Part shown: in pieces, positions 25,889 to 35,610 of the stretch
Layout of the letters: every line of letters begins with the position of its first letter
Position numbering within the stretch: the first letter of the stretch is position 1
NCBI GenBank assembly: GCA_009701105.1
Contig: WLKU01000001.1
Location: 1-52,597 of the forward strand
Length of the DNA: 52,597 nt
Reading direction: 5' to 3'
Source: Actinomycetota bacterium
GTDB lineage: Bacteria > Actinomycetota > Acidimicrobiia > Acidimicrobiales > Ilumatobacteraceae
Program-made: the position numbers and the translations under genes
Notes under the pieces: generated by a model
Databases searched by the model: none
What the model was told of the DNA's origin: nothing
What the model saw: the letters and a program-made list of their open reading frames with translations, nothing else

Positions 25889-26497
25889 TCAGCCTGGCAT
25901 TTCACGTCGGCCCTCAAGGGCGCGACCCAGGGTCAGTTCATCTGCATATTCCAAGTCTCCGCCGACTGGCAAACCACTTGCAATTCGAGTAATCCGCAAA
26001 CCGAGTGGTTTCAATAGTCGCGCCAAATACATAGCAGTCACATCACCCTCGGTGTTTGGGTTTGTGCACAGAATCACTTCTTTCACGCCCTCGGTGTCGA
26101 GTCGCGCGAGTAATTCACGAATCTTGAGTTGCTCTGGACCAATGCCCTCAAGTGGGTTCATTGCGCCTAGGAGTACGTGATAGCGGCCACGAAACTCGCC
26201 AGTCTTTTCGATAGCGATGATGTCGCGTGACTCTTCAACAACACACAGCATTGAGCCATCGCGGCGATCATCGTCGCAGATGCGACAAATTGGACCGTCA
26301 GAAAAATTGAAACATCGATCACAAAAACGCACCAATGCTTTTGCTTCAGTGATCGAATGAGCGAGCCGCTCTACATCGACAGAGTCGCTCTTGAGCAAAT
26401 GAAAAGCAATGCGCTGCGCACCCTTTGGACCAACTCCGGGAAGTCGACCAAGCGCGTCGATCAGTGCTTGCATTGGCGGCGTGTACGCAGAGTTCAT
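25889..26497 (-). CDS. recR: recombination mediator RecR
   Basis: 202 residues, normal for RecR. It has the N-terminal helix-hairpin-helix ([21 protein letters not shown]), the four-cysteine zinc finger (CDRC then CRIC), the Toprim domain ([29 protein letters not shown]) and the C-terminal [32 protein letters not shown]. It loads RecA with RecO at gaps. It lies 30 bp behind dnaX. The small nucleoid gene ybaB, usually between the two, is absent here. Confidence 0.95.
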   Translation of the reverse strand: MNSAYTPPMQALIDALGRLPGVGPKGAQRIAFHLLKSDSVDVERLAHSITEAKALVRFCDRCFNFSDGPICRICDDDRRDGSMLCVVEESRDIIAIEKTGEFRGRYHVLLGAMNPLEGIGPEQLKIRELLARLDTEGVKEVILCTNPNTEGDVTAMYLARLLKPLGLRITRIASGLPVGGDLEYADELTLGRALEGRREMPG

Positions 26498-26527
26498 AAC
26501 GCGAGAGAAACCAATCTAGACAACGTT

Positions 26528-28177
26528 CTACTTTTTCTTTGGCTTGTCAACCAATTTGGATCCGGGAAATGCTTTAGCAAGTTGATCTTCAACGGAGGTA
26601 GTGGTGGTTGATTTAGTTGTTGGCGCACTTGTCAACTGCGAAGGATCTACATCTTCAAACACTGCTTCAGCAATCTGTTCGTCGGTGGCAACAGGTGCCT
26701 TTGCGCGAGCAGGTGCAGCCGCACTTGGTCTGGCGGTTGGCGCATTGAAAGCAACCGTGATCTTGCGTCCGGTAATTGAAGAAAGTTGAGCCTCAACTGC
26801 CGCTACATGTTCTTGGGCCTTGCGTTGGTGAGCATCATTTGGCGCACTCACTGTGAGCACACCATCGACACAACTGACAGCACTCACTGCGCTAAACACT
26901 GCTCTTGCTAATGCTTTGAAACCCGACACCACATCTGACCATTGACTCACGAGCTGTTCGTCCGACAATGGTCCAACACTTGGTGCGGCAACTGCCACTG
27001 TGGCTTTGCCTCCTAGTTGCACTTTGCCTGTTGCGGCATTGATTGGCGCAGGTCGCACCATTGGAGCACTTGCATCCCGAGTGATGCCTGCCTCAAGACG
27101 CTCGATTCGTGCAATCAACGACGAATTGTCGTTGGCATTGTTGACACTGGTGAGTTTGACGAGCGCAACCTCAATCAGTAGTCGTGCGTCTGGGGCATGA
27201 CGCATCTCGATCAAAATCTCTCCGAGTACCTCGATGGCACGCACCACTGTGCTTGCGCCCATGCGACGCGCTTGCTCGGCAACCAGAGTTTTGCGTTGCT
27301 CTGGCAACTGCACCAAGTCGGGGGCCATCAACGACAAGAAGCATTCGCGAAGTTGGCGCACAATTTCTTCAGCCAACATCCGTGGGTCGGCTCCGCGTTG
27401 GATCGCAGCAGCGGTTGCCCCTAGTGCACGACCGGGGTCTCTATCAATAATGGCTTCAACAAACTCATCTGGAGAAAGTTGTTCATCTGCTTCGCCACCG
27501 CCCGCCGCCACAAGCTCGAGTGCCGACAACGTGTCGCGTGCTGAGCCACCGCCCTGTGTGAGCACCTGGGCAATTGCGGCTTCGCTCACTTTGAGATTCG
27601 CGTCTTTGATTACCCATCGCACGTGTTCATCGAGATCGTGCATTGGCAACAAATGAAACTGCAGGTGCTGCGTGCGACTGCGAATTGTCTCGCTTACTTT
27701 TTGCGGATCGGTAGTGGCCAACACAAACACCACATGTGGAGGGGGTTCTTCTAGCGTTTTGAGAAGCGCGGCTTCCGCCGGCTTTGAAAGCATGTGCACT
27801 TCGTCCAAAATAAAAACACGGTGTCGACCAGGATTGCCGAGCGACGAACGCTCGATGAGATCGCGCATGTTCTCGACACCGTTATTGCTTGCGGCATCAA
27901 GCTCGAGAACGTCGTAACTATTACCGCTGTCTATTGCCCCACACGAATTACAAATGCCGCAGGGTTCTCCATTTTCGGGTTCTTCGCAGTTGAGCACCTT
28001 GGCCAAAATGCGCGCAGTCGAGGTTTTGCCAGTGCCACGTGGCCCAGAAAACAAATAGGCCTGACCTTCACGGTGGTTGATGACGGCATTTTGCAGCGCA
28101 CGGACCACATGCTCTTGACCCTTGAGTTCGTCAAAGCGACGAGGCCTGTAGCGGCGATATAACGATTGAACAGCCAT
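26528..28177 (-). CDS. dnaX: DNA polymerase III subunits gamma/tau
   Basis: 549 residues. The AAA+ clamp-loader core has Walker A GPRGTGKTS, the zinc module CEEPENGEPCGICNSC, Walker B FILDEVHMLS and sensor SETIRSRTQ. Domain III follows to about 340, then a Ser/Ala/Thr-rich linker and a lysine-rich tail ending KLVDKPKKK. It loads the beta clamp and couples polymerases. A TAGGCT box 8 nt before the ATG may give a near-leaderless mRNA. In many bacteria dnaX directly follows tadA and the SRP RNA; here those are 16 kb away. Confidence 0.95.
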   Translation of the reverse strand: MAVQSLYRRYRPRRFDELKGQEHVVRALQNAVINHREGQAYLFSGPRGTGKTSTARILAKVLNCEEPENGEPCGICNSCGAIDSGNSYDVLELDAASNNGVENMRDLIERSSLGNPGRHRVFILDEVHMLSKPAEAALLKTLEEPPPHVVFVLATTDPQKVSETIRSRTQHLQFHLLPMHDLDEHVRWVIKDANLKVSEAAIAQVLTQGGGSARDTLSALELVAAGGGEADEQLSPDEFVEAIIDRDPGRALGATAAAIQRGADPRMLAEEIVRQLRECFLSLMAPDLVQLPEQRKTLVAEQARRMGASTVVRAIEVLGEILIEMRHAPDARLLIEVALVKLTSVNNANDNSSLIARIERLEAGITRDASAPMVRPAPINAATGKVQLGGKATVAVAAPSVGPLSDEQLVSQWSDVVSGFKALARAVFSAVSAVSCVDGVLTVSAPNDAHQRKAQEHVAAVEAQLSSITGRKITVAFNAPTARPSAAAPARAKAPVATDEQIAEAVFEDVDPSQLTSAPTTKSTTTTSVEDQLAKAFPGSKLVDKPKKK

Positions 28178-28185
28178 CGCCTGCG

Positions 28186-28191
28186 AGCCTA
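28186..28191 (-). promoter_or_regulatory. -10 box TAGGCT for dnaX
   Basis: TAGGCT, then 8 nt, then the ATG at 28177. Confidence 0.45.
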
Positions 28192-28234
28192 CCTAGACGG
28201 TGCCACACCCCTGAAACCTTTTGGCTACCGTTGT

Positions 28235-30064
28235 ATGGGATCAATGATGACTTCACCGCAACTGCAGCGTTTTACAGCCAAGCGAATGGCTTCACTTATT
28301 GGGTTCGCCATTGCTTCATTTATATATATAGGTGGCACAAATATAGGTGGTTTTGGCGCTCTTGGAGCATTGGCGAGTGGTGTAGCCGGCACAAATGAAG
28401 TCACAACTTCTAATCCAATGCGCAACCAAATCGTGCAGGTGCAACCACCACAAATTCAAATGGTCTTTCGAGATGCAATAACCGACATCGGCAAAATGGG
28501 TCTCACCGTCGTGTGCAATAACGAGTCGGTGGGTATAGCTCTTCCGCAACTTGGCGTCGATAGCAAGACTGTCTCCGTTGCTCTGACCACACCGTTTGCA
28601 GCTGGTGAATGTTTGATCGACTGGAAACTTGCTGATGGCTCACAAGGCTCAATTCCATTTACTTCGCAGATTGTTTCCGAAACAACAATTCCTGCTGCCG
28701 ACGCCGCCTCAGCCGACACCACGGTGCCGGCTGTTATCGGCGAAGTGGTAGCGCAGTCTGCTGGTGCTGGGCCACGAGTGGGCGGTTTGCTTGGGCTACT
28801 CCGTATCTTTGAATATCTCTTGGTTGCCGCGATTTTCGGTGGATTGCTTACTGTGACACTGGCATGGCCTGAAGGCATCGACTATGGCGTGTGCTTGCGT
28901 TTCTTTCGCATCACGTGGTTGCTTGCTGTTGCAACGATGTACCTCATTGTTGCCATCACTGCAATGCGCAACTCTGACAACACGTTCATTGGTTCGCTCA
29001 ATCCGTTTAGCTGGTTTGGCGCACTTAATGATGCAGCAGGTTTGGTATTGCTGTTGCGCTTTGCACTCGTGATCGGTTCATTCTGGGTCACATTTCAACC
29101 AGCGCGCGTTTTTGAGCCTGCCACTCAAGTTCCGGCAATCACGTTGATCACCGTGATGATGGCAACCTTTGGTCTGACACGAATTGGTCAACATGTTCCA
29201 CTCTTCAACTACATCTTTGGCATTGCTCATGCATTAGCAATCGGCATGTGGCTCGGCGGATTGCTATTGCTATCGCGCACAGTGCTCAATGCTCCAGGTG
29301 AAGCAGATTTATTAAACGCTGTTCGCGGATTTACACGCATCTCGGTCACGCTTATTCTCGTCTCAATCGCCACTGGTGTGATGCAGGTATACCTGCTTGA
29401 CAGTTTCAATATCTTTTCCACTGGACACGGCAGGCTTAACCTGCTCAAACTCATAGTTGTTTCGGGCATGGTGTGGATCAGTTTGATGTTCAAGAATTTC
29501 GCCGTTACACGACTCTCCAAAGAATCTGAACTCACGAGCAAGATGGCTTGGCGATTAAGGCGCGCAGTATCTACCGAACTTCTCGTTGGCATACTCGTAC
29601 TCGGTCTCACCTCATGGATGGTGCCGATGCACCCGCCACAGGCCAGAGCATCCGGTGCCGGGCCAACTGTGCCCTACGCGTTTCGCGAAGATCTCGAAAA
29701 TGATCGCTTCCACGTAATTATTTCATTGACACCAGGCACTACCGGCGTCAATGCAATGCGCATCGAGCTGCTTGAGCCAACTCGCATCAACAACTTTGTT
29801 GTCAAACTCATTCCATCCGAGATTGGTTATGCGGGTATCGCCATCAACGTGCCGCTGAAGCGCAGAGGTGCTGCAATCGTGATGGGTGATGGTTCATTTA
29901 CATTGCCAGTTGCTGGAGTGTGGTCGATCGAGATCAGTGGTGCAACTACCACGGGCGAATTGATCCCACTTGCCACAACGATAAACATCACCGAATCTGC
30001 CGTGGTACCAACGACCACACTTGCTCCCGAATTAGCCCCTGCAACCACTCTTGCTGGCGGTTGA
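28235..30064 (+). CDS. CopC/CopD-type copper resistance fusion protein
   Basis: About 609 residues. An N-terminal membrane/signal segment (IGFAIASFIYIGGTN) is followed by a CopC-like beta domain (about 50-150; PPQIQMVFRDAI matches the CopC core). From about 180 comes the CopD membrane part with eight or so helices, with RIGQHVPLFNYIFGIAHALAIGMW and later GHGRLNLLKLIVV. The C-terminal domain (FHVIISLTPGTTGVNAMRIEL) is the YcnJ-like extension. Such fusions import or handle copper. CopC ligand histidines are not evident at the mature N-terminus, so copper binding is uncertain. The start may be ATG 28235, 28244 or 28247. Confidence 0.8.
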   Translation: MGSMMTSPQLQRFTAKRMASLIGFAIASFIYIGGTNIGGFGALGALASGVAGTNEVTTSNPMRNQIVQVQPPQIQMVFRDAITDIGKMGLTVVCNNESVGIALPQLGVDSKTVSVALTTPFAAGECLIDWKLADGSQGSIPFTSQIVSETTIPAADAASADTTVPAVIGEVVAQSAGAGPRVGGLLGLLRIFEYLLVAAIFGGLLTVTLAWPEGIDYGVCLRFFRITWLLAVATMYLIVAITAMRNSDNTFIGSLNPFSWFGALNDAAGLVLLLRFALVIGSFWVTFQPARVFEPATQVPAITLITVMMATFGLTRIGQHVPLFNYIFGIAHALAIGMWLGGLLLLSRTVLNAPGEADLLNAVRGFTRISVTLILVSIATGVMQVYLLDSFNIFSTGHGRLNLLKLIVVSGMVWISLMFKNFAVTRLSKESELTSKMAWRLRRAVSTELLVGILVLGLTSWMVPMHPPQARASGAGPTVPYAFREDLENDRFHVIISLTPGTTGVNAMRIELLEPTRINNFVVKLIPSEIGYAGIAINVPLKRRGAAIVMGDGSFTLPVAGVWSIEISGATTTGELIPLATTINITESAVVPTTTLAPELAPATTLAGG

Positions 30065-30072
30065 TCGGTCGC

Positions 30073-30078
30073 TAATCT
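30073..30078 (+). promoter_or_regulatory. -10 box TAATCT, leaderless-type, for the carboxylase beta subunit
   Basis: TAATCT, then tgacgag (7 nt), then the GTG at 30086. It lies just after the stop of the CopC/CopD gene. Confidence 0.6.
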
Positions 30079-30085
30079 TGACGAG

Positions 30086-31642
30086 GTGAGTAACAACTCG
30101 ATGGACGCAAAACTGCAGGATCTGCAGTCACGTAAGGACCAGGCATACAACGCTGGATCACCCCGCTCGGTTGAGCGTCAACACGAAAAAGGCAAGTTGC
30201 TCGCTCGCGAACGCTTGGCGATTTTGCTCGACCCAGACAGCTTTCACGAACTGGATTTGTTGGCTCGACATCGTGCGCACTCGGCAGGTCTTGAAGAGCA
30301 CCCTTACACCGACGGTGTGATCACGGGTTGGGGCACGATCGACGGACGCAAAGTATTTGTGTTCAGCCAAGACTTCACGGTGTTTGGTGGTGCGCTCGGT
30401 GAAGTGTTTGCCGAAAAGATTCACAAGTTGATGGATTTGGCGCTCAAGGTTGGTGCGCCACTCATTGGTCTCAACGACGGAGCGGGCGCACGGATTCAAG
30501 AAGGTGTTGTGTCGCTCGCAAGTTATGGTGGCATCTTCCATCGCAACGTGCAGGCATCTGGCGTAATCCCACAGATTTCGGTAATCCTCGGACCATGCGC
30601 TGGTGGCGCCGTGTACTCGCCTGCCATGACCGACTTTATTTTCATGGTGCGCGAAACAAGCCACATGTTTATTACTGGCCCAGATGTTGTGAAGACTGTT
30701 ACCGGTGAAGACGTCACGCTCGAAGAGTTGGGTGGCGCAATGAGTCACGCATCCAAGAGCGGTGTTGCCACATTCGTAAGTGCCGATGAGCAGTCGTGCT
30801 TGCAAGATGTGCGATTCTTGCTCAGCTTCTTGCCACAAAACAACATCACCGAGCCCCCAGTTGGCGAGATCACCGATGACCCAACACGTTTATGTGAATC
30901 ATTGCGCACCATTCTTCCTCCGTCGGCCAACCAGCCATACGACATGAAGAAGGTCATCACCGAAGTGATGGACGATGGCGAATTCTTTGAATACTTTCCA
31001 CATTGGGCAAAGAGCATCGTGTGCGGTTTTTCGCGACTCAATGGTCAGTCAGTTGGCATCGTTGGTAATCAGCCAATGATCTTGGCCGGTGTGCTCGACA
31101 TCGAGTCAAGCGAAAAAGCTGCGCGCTTTGTGCGCACCTGTGATGCGTTCAATATTCCGATCATCACATTTGTTGATGTGCCCGGATTCCTTCCCGGCGT
31201 CGACCAAGAGTACGGCGGCATCATTCGTCACGGCGCAAAGTTGTTGTATGCATACTGCGAATCGACAGTTCCACGTATTCAAGTCATCACGCGCAAGGCC
31301 TATGGCGGTGCGTACGTGGTCATGAACTCAAAGTCGATTGGCGCAGACTTGGCGTATGCATGGCCAACAGCAGAGTTGGCAGTGATGGGCCCGCAAGGCG
31401 CAGTCGAAATCGTGTATCGCCGCGAGTTGCAAAATGCGGCCGACCCAGTGGCACGCCGTGCCGAGTTGGTGAGTGAATACACCGAAAAGTATTCGAACCC
31501 CTACGCAGCAGCCGAGCGCGGTTATATCGATGACGTCATTGATCCAGCAGAAACCCGTATCAAGCTGATCGCTGGTCTGTCGATGCTGCAATCGAAACGC
31601 GAAGAATTGCCACGCCGCAAACACGGCAACATGCCGCTGTAG
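30086..31642 (+). CDS. acyl-CoA carboxylase beta subunit (propionyl-CoA carboxylase type)
   Basis: 518 residues with the two crotonase-fold halves of biotin-dependent carboxyltransferases. [37 protein letters not shown] and [19 protein letters not shown] belong to the N-half; [29 protein letters not shown] and [16 protein letters not shown] to the C-half. It transfers CO2 from biotin to propionyl-CoA or acetyl-CoA. Residue D or I at the acyl pocket would set preference and I cannot assign it safely. The biotin-carrying alpha subunit is not in the window. The epsilon subunit follows directly. Confidence 0.93.
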   Translation: MSNNSMDAKLQDLQSRKDQAYNAGSPRSVERQHEKGKLLARERLAILLDPDSFHELDLLARHRAHSAGLEEHPYTDGVITGWGTIDGRKVFVFSQDFTVFGGALGEVFAEKIHKLMDLALKVGAPLIGLNDGAGARIQEGVVSLASYGGIFHRNVQASGVIPQISVILGPCAGGAVYSPAMTDFIFMVRETSHMFITGPDVVKTVTGEDVTLEELGGAMSHASKSGVATFVSADEQSCLQDVRFLLSFLPQNNITEPPVGEITDDPTRLCESLRTILPPSANQPYDMKKVITEVMDDGEFFEYFPHWAKSIVCGFSRLNGQSVGIVGNQPMILAGVLDIESSEKAARFVRTCDAFNIPIITFVDVPGFLPGVDQEYGGIIRHGAKLLYAYCESTVPRIQVITRKAYGGAYVVMNSKSIGADLAYAWPTAELAVMGPQGAVEIVYRRELQNAADPVARRAELVSEYTEKYSNPYAAAERGYIDDVIDPAETRIKLIAGLSMLQSKREELPRRKHGNMPL

Positions 31643-31648
31643 GAATTT

Positions 31649-31834
31649 ATGCAGCACAGCATCTCGCCGCAGCCGTCCGAACAAGAAGCGATTGCTATTG
31701 CCACAGCACTGGAAGCACTATGGCCAAAAGTGCAACCTACTGCCGAACACGAATCACCTAACACCTCATGGCGTTTTAGTGGCCGTTGGTGGAGCGACTC
31801 AAGTGTGATCCGACGATCACGCCCAGGGTTCTAG
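31649..31834 (+). CDS. acyl-CoA carboxylase epsilon subunit
   Basis: 61 residues, beginning 6 nt after the beta-subunit stop. The middle reads EQEAIAIATALEAL and the end has WRFSGRWW, the hallmark of actinobacterial AccE/PccE. These small subunits bind and stabilise the beta6 core and raise activity. AGGA lies just before the ATG. The next gene starts 4 nt after the stop, giving a tight operon. Confidence 0.82.
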   Translation: MQHSISPQPSEQEAIAIATALEALWPKVQPTAEHESPNTSWRFSGRWWSDSSVIRRSRPGF

Positions 31835-31838
31835 TTTT

Positions 31839-32957
31839 TTGAACCCACCACTTTCAGATATTCGAGTAGTCGACATCTCGACAGTGTTGGCTGGGCCAAA
31901 CTGTGCTCGTTACCTCGCCGACTTCGGAGCAGACGTCATCAAGGTTGAGCGACCAGACACCGGTGATTCGTTGCGCGGTATGGCGTGGCGCGACCCTCGC
32001 GACGGTGAAGGCCTGTGGTGGAAACTCGTCAATCGCAACAAGCGCAACATTGCACTCGATCTCAAAGATGAAAGTGACCGCGCGATCTTTTTGCAACTCG
32101 TCGATGAAGCACATGTGCTTGTTGAAAACTTTCGCCCGGGCACACTCGAGCGACTCAATCTTTCGCCTGACATGTTGCTTGAGCGCAATCCAAAACTTGT
32201 GATTGTCCGAGTCTCTGGTTTTGGCCAAGACGGCCCCTACGCATCACGCCCCGGGTTTGCATCGATCGCCGAATCAATGGCCGGACTCGCTGCGGTCAGT
32301 GGCGACCCAGATGGCCCACCAATGTTGCCTGCCATTGCGCTCACCGACGAAGCAACTGGCATCACGGCAGCTTTTGCAACCATGGTTGCATTGCACTCGG
32401 GTGTTGGTCAGGTGGTGGATGTCAATTTGCTCACCACAGTGTTTCAACTGATGGGCCCCGTCATTTCGTTGTACAAATTGAGTGGCGAGTTGCAGCCCCG
32501 ACTTGGATCCGGCTTGCCATATTCGGTGCCACGCGGCGTCTATCAGTGCAGCGATGCAAAGTGGGTTGGGGTTTCGGCATCTAGCGACTCGGTTGCAGCA
32601 CGTGTAATGGAAGTGTTGGGTGTTGGTGGTGATGATCGGTTTTCAACATTTGCCGGACGCATGGCCAATCGTGAATTACTCGAACAATTGATGATCGACT
32701 GGTGTGCAGCACGTACGCGAGATGAAGTTGTTGCCACACTCGCTGCCGCAGAAGCAGCCGTTGGTCCTGTCTTCGACATGGCCGACATTGCAACAGACAA
32801 ACATTATGCAGCCCGACAAATGATTCCTATTGTTGGGTCAACCCCCATGCAGGGACTCATTGCTCAACTTTCAAAAACTCCTGGTGTTCTTGGATGGGAA
32901 GGGCGACCACTTGATGCTGATCGAGAAGACATCCTTAAGCGTGGATGGAAGCAATAG
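31839..32957 (+). CDS. CaiB/BaiF-type family III CoA-transferase
   Basis: 372 residues with the family pattern: [32 protein letters not shown] at the start, [30 protein letters not shown], and [19 protein letters not shown] with the likely catalytic Asp. Some members are alpha-methylacyl-CoA racemases. It moves CoA between acyl groups or racemises branched acyl-CoA, consistent with the acyl-CoA carboxylase next to it. The TTG start at 31839 is 4 nt after the epsilon stop. The 3' end overlaps convergent msrA by 23 bp. Confidence 0.88.
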   Translation: MNPPLSDIRVVDISTVLAGPNCARYLADFGADVIKVERPDTGDSLRGMAWRDPRDGEGLWWKLVNRNKRNIALDLKDESDRAIFLQLVDEAHVLVENFRPGTLERLNLSPDMLLERNPKLVIVRVSGFGQDGPYASRPGFASIAESMAGLAAVSGDPDGPPMLPAIALTDEATGITAAFATMVALHSGVGQVVDVNLLTTVFQLMGPVISLYKLSGELQPRLGSGLPYSVPRGVYQCSDAKWVGVSASSDSVAARVMEVLGVGGDDRFSTFAGRMANRELLEQLMIDWCAARTRDEVVATLAAAEAAVGPVFDMADIATDKHYAARQMIPIVGSTPMQGLIAQLSKTPGVLGWEGRPLDADREDILKRGWKQ

Positions 32958-33477
32958 GGCACGAAACACCCGTGCCTCCAATGCCGCAGTAACCGTTTGG
33001 GTTTTTCTCTAAATACCTTTGGTGGTATTCCTCGGCCATAAAAAATTCAGTCGCTGCAATGATCTCTGTCGTAATTGCTGGGTATCGCGCGGCGCTCAAC
33101 TGCTCGTTATATATATCTTTGCTTGCAAGTGCCTCAACGCGTTGAGTCTCGGTTGTGTACATGATCATGCTGCGGTATTGAGAACCCACATCGTTGCCCT
33201 GGCGCATGCCTTGGGTTGGGTTGTGTGACTCCCAAAATGTTTTCAGCAACATCTGATACGTGATTTGGGCGGGATTAAACACCACCTGCACCACTTCGGC
33301 ATGTCCAGTATCGAGATAACAAATGTCTTTATATGTGGGATTTGCGGTGTGGCCACCTGCATAGCCAACCGCAGTCGACGTCACGCCTTCGAGTTGCCAG
33401 AGCAAACGTTCGGCACCCCAAAAACAGCCCATTCCAAAGATCGCCGTTTCAAATCCAGTTGGCAAATGTGTTGTCAT
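32935..33477 (-). CDS. msrA: peptide methionine-S-sulfoxide reductase
   Basis: 180 residues. The catalytic motif GCFWGAE has Cys18, and [11 protein letters not shown] near the end can supply resolving cysteines. [26 protein letters not shown] and [13 protein letters not shown] are standard MsrA segments. It reduces (S)-methionine sulfoxide with thioredoxin in the cytoplasm. TAGCCT-N6-ATG predicts a leaderless mRNA. It diverges from a GNAT gene across 22 bp. Confidence 0.95.
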   Translation of the reverse strand: MTTHLPTGFETAIFGMGCFWGAERLLWQLEGVTSTAVGYAGGHTANPTYKDICYLDTGHAEVVQVVFNPAQITYQMLLKTFWESHNPTQGMRQGNDVGSQYRSMIMYTTETQRVEALASKDIYNEQLSAARYPAITTEIIAATEFFMAEEYHQRYLEKNPNGYCGIGGTGVSCPIASIHA

Positions 33478-33483
33478 GCTGTC

Positions 33484-33489
33484 AGGCTA
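33484..33489 (-). promoter_or_regulatory. -10 box TAGCCT, leaderless-type, for msrA
   Basis: TAGCCT, then gacagc (6 nt), then the ATG at 33477. On the other strand TAGAGC lies 6 nt before the GNAT ATG, so the divergent promoters overlap completely. Confidence 0.6.
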
Positions 33490-33499
33490 GAGCACAATC

Positions 33500-34012
33500 A
33501 TGAGCAACTTTCAACCCAACGTGCGAAATATAGAAACTGCTGATTTGGCGCGGGTACTCGAGATCAATAATGCCAACACGCCTGGCGTGAGCGAACTAAC
33601 AATGTCCGAACTTGAAACCGACATTAAAAACTGCTTGTATGCACTAGCGATAGACAACCAACACGGTGAAGTTTGCGCCTTCTGTATCACGTTTGCGCCG
33701 GATGCTCCTGATGCCGGTGCCAACCATCGATGGTTTGCCGAACGTTATGAGAGTTTTGTCTATCTCGATCGCATCGCAATTGATTCCACTTATCAAAATC
33801 TCGGACTCGGAGCACTGCTCTACCAAACAGTTGAGCAACGCATGCTTGACTCAGCAGAGCATTCACTCTTATGTTGTGAAGTAAACCTTGAACCACCGAA
33901 CCCTGGCTCACTGCGCTTTCACACACGAATTGGCTTTACTGAGGTTGGCCGACACTCACCACAGCAGGGGTATGTTGTGTCTCTCCTTCGAAAGATCATT
34001 TTTCATATATAA
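33500..34012 (+). CDS. GNAT-family N-acetyltransferase
   Basis: 170 residues. The acetyl-CoA-binding strand-loop is DRIAIDSTYQNLGLGALLYQTVEQRM (about 91-116), with the Q/R-x-x-G-x-G/A motif as QNLGLGA. The tail LRFHTRIGFTEVGRHSP matches the family C-terminus. It would acetylate a primary amine from acetyl-CoA; the substrate is unknown. Some relatives are annotated as Rim-like. It overlaps promoters with divergent msrA. Confidence 0.82.
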   Translation: MSNFQPNVRNIETADLARVLEINNANTPGVSELTMSELETDIKNCLYALAIDNQHGEVCAFCITFAPDAPDAGANHRWFAERYESFVYLDRIAIDSTYQNLGLGALLYQTVEQRMLDSAEHSLLCCEVNLEPPNPGSLRFHTRIGFTEVGRHSPQQGYVVSLLRKIIFHI

Positions 34013-34059
34013 CCCACACACTCCGATCGCGTTTCGATTTTTTCTCTCTTCGCGTTAGT

Positions 34060-34065
34060 TAGACT
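34060..34065 (+). promoter_or_regulatory. -10 box TAGACT, leaderless-type, for the 497-residue protein
   Basis: TAGACT, then gaaataa (7 nt), then the GTG at 34073. Confidence 0.58.
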
Positions 34066-34072
34066 GAAATAA

Positions 34073-35566
34073 GTGAAGAAATTATTGGATGTTGAAAAGA
34101 CGCGCATCGCACATTATTCAGACAATCAACGAGACTCAGTACATCGTTCTTCTTTGTTGGTTCCAGTGCTTCCCAATAGCGAAGTTTCAATCAGTCTGCT
34201 CAATCATTTCCTCACCAAGCGAAACATCTCGTCGGTCGGATGCAGAGTAACAGCGATCGACAAAACTGGACAGCGTTTGATCTCTCAACTCACCATTCTT
34301 GATGAGCCACGTGTATACACGATGCACCTACAACGGGATTTCAATGTCAAAGCCGCAAGTTTTTTGGTTGAATTCTTCTGTTCGGAAAATATTTTCATTC
34401 CGTTTCCAGCAGTAATGATAAATCACCGCACCAAAGACGCTACGAGTAGCGTCCACTCTTTTAATAGAGTTCTTGCAGACGTTTTTGAAGACGATGATGT
34501 TAATGCAATACATGTTGAAGAAACAGCAATTGATATCGTACAAAACCCCGATTTGTCAACGTTCTTTGTCTTGGCCGCAGGACCATACGATCTTGAAGGC
34601 CCTGTTGCACTCCGGTTAGTTAACTCTGATGGAGAATTTGAGCACACGCTTAATGTAAAAATTCGGCGATTCACTCAACAACTGTTCGAGTTACACAGTG
34701 TTGTACCAGATTGGTCGAATCTTCGGGGCACACTTTTCATCGATCAGCCAGACCAAAAATTGTTCTATGGTCGCCTCTTCGTGGGTCAGATCACCAAAGA
34801 TGGTTCCTTTGTTGGCAATCACTCCTACTACGACAGTTCGCATGTCGAAGGTGAGTTTTGGGCTAATAACAATCCTTCTTTCAGAACATACCCATTCATA
34901 CAAGAACTTGACGCCCTTATTCGCTTCTACCCAATAATGTCGCCCTCCATAATTGCGCTTACAGTTATTTTCAACTCATCCGATGGCAAGCAACTCGGTG
35001 CAACAATCGCACGAAGTCATTCCTCCCCAAGTACAGATTTATTCGAGTTAGATATCCGAAAATCGGCGATTGAGGCAAGCGTCAACATAGAAGCGGTCAA
35101 TTCATTCACAGTTCAAGCAATTCCACTTTCTGGTAACACACCAACGCGCATTAATCATCAAATTGTTTACCGAAATTCTGCAATTGAAAGTTCAATTAAC
35201 ATCTCGTTACAGAATCACAATGTTTTTCATTCAAAATCCAAGTCCCGCACTTCGTGGGGACAGATTCGCAATTCTCCCGAATTTGATACTTGGCTGAGCA
35301 TTACAAATGACGGTTATGAGGATTCGGTATCCACAGTTGAAGTAAAAATCTTTGATGAAACGGGATACCTATGGTCAGAGACAGTAGACGTGCCAATGCG
35401 AAGCGCAACCACAATTAATGCTTCCACAATGCTTTTGTGCAATCATTTGACACCGAAAGGTGATTTTGTCTGGTACGAAATTGAGTGTTTGAATTATTTT
35501 CTTACCGCGTTTTCGATATCGCGCCACATCAAATCAAACCACTGCACCGGAGAACATTCATTCTGA
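34073..35566 (+). CDS. 497-residue protein of unknown function, beta-rich
   Basis: I do not recognise this family. There is no signal peptide or membrane segment. The composition is beta-strand-like with many aromatic and Asn/Ser residues, and motifs such as NHSYYDSSHVEGEFW and FRTYPFIQELDALIRFYPI. Two Cys lie near the end. Starting HYSDNQRDSVHRSSLL, it reads like a repeat of two or three similar beta domains (NHRTK in the first and INHQIVYRN in a later one). It stands alone between a GNAT gene and a convergent O-acyltransferase in lower-GC DNA, so a role in surface glycan is possible but not shown. GTG start with a leaderless -10 box. Confidence 0.7.
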   Translation: MKKLLDVEKTRIAHYSDNQRDSVHRSSLLVPVLPNSEVSISLLNHFLTKRNISSVGCRVTAIDKTGQRLISQLTILDEPRVYTMHLQRDFNVKAASFLVEFFCSENIFIPFPAVMINHRTKDATSSVHSFNRVLADVFEDDDVNAIHVEETAIDIVQNPDLSTFFVLAAGPYDLEGPVALRLVNSDGEFEHTLNVKIRRFTQQLFELHSVVPDWSNLRGTLFIDQPDQKLFYGRLFVGQITKDGSFVGNHSYYDSSHVEGEFWANNNPSFRTYPFIQELDALIRFYPIMSPSIIALTVIFNSSDGKQLGATIARSHSSPSTDLFELDIRKSAIEASVNIEAVNSFTVQAIPLSGNTPTRINHQIVYRNSAIESSINISLQNHNVFHSKSKSRTSWGQIRNSPEFDTWLSITNDGYEDSVSTVEVKIFDETGYLWSETVDVPMRSATTINASTMLLCNHLTPKGDFVWYEIECLNYFLTAFSISRHIKSNHCTGEHSF

Positions 35567-35610
35567 ATAAGAAACCTCTAGATCGTTGAGCGCAGTGCTG
35601 TGATCAATAA

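Noticed and set aside
28320..28332. TATATATATA run as a repeat or promoter
   Set aside because: It is inside the CopC/CopD gene and encodes its first membrane segment.
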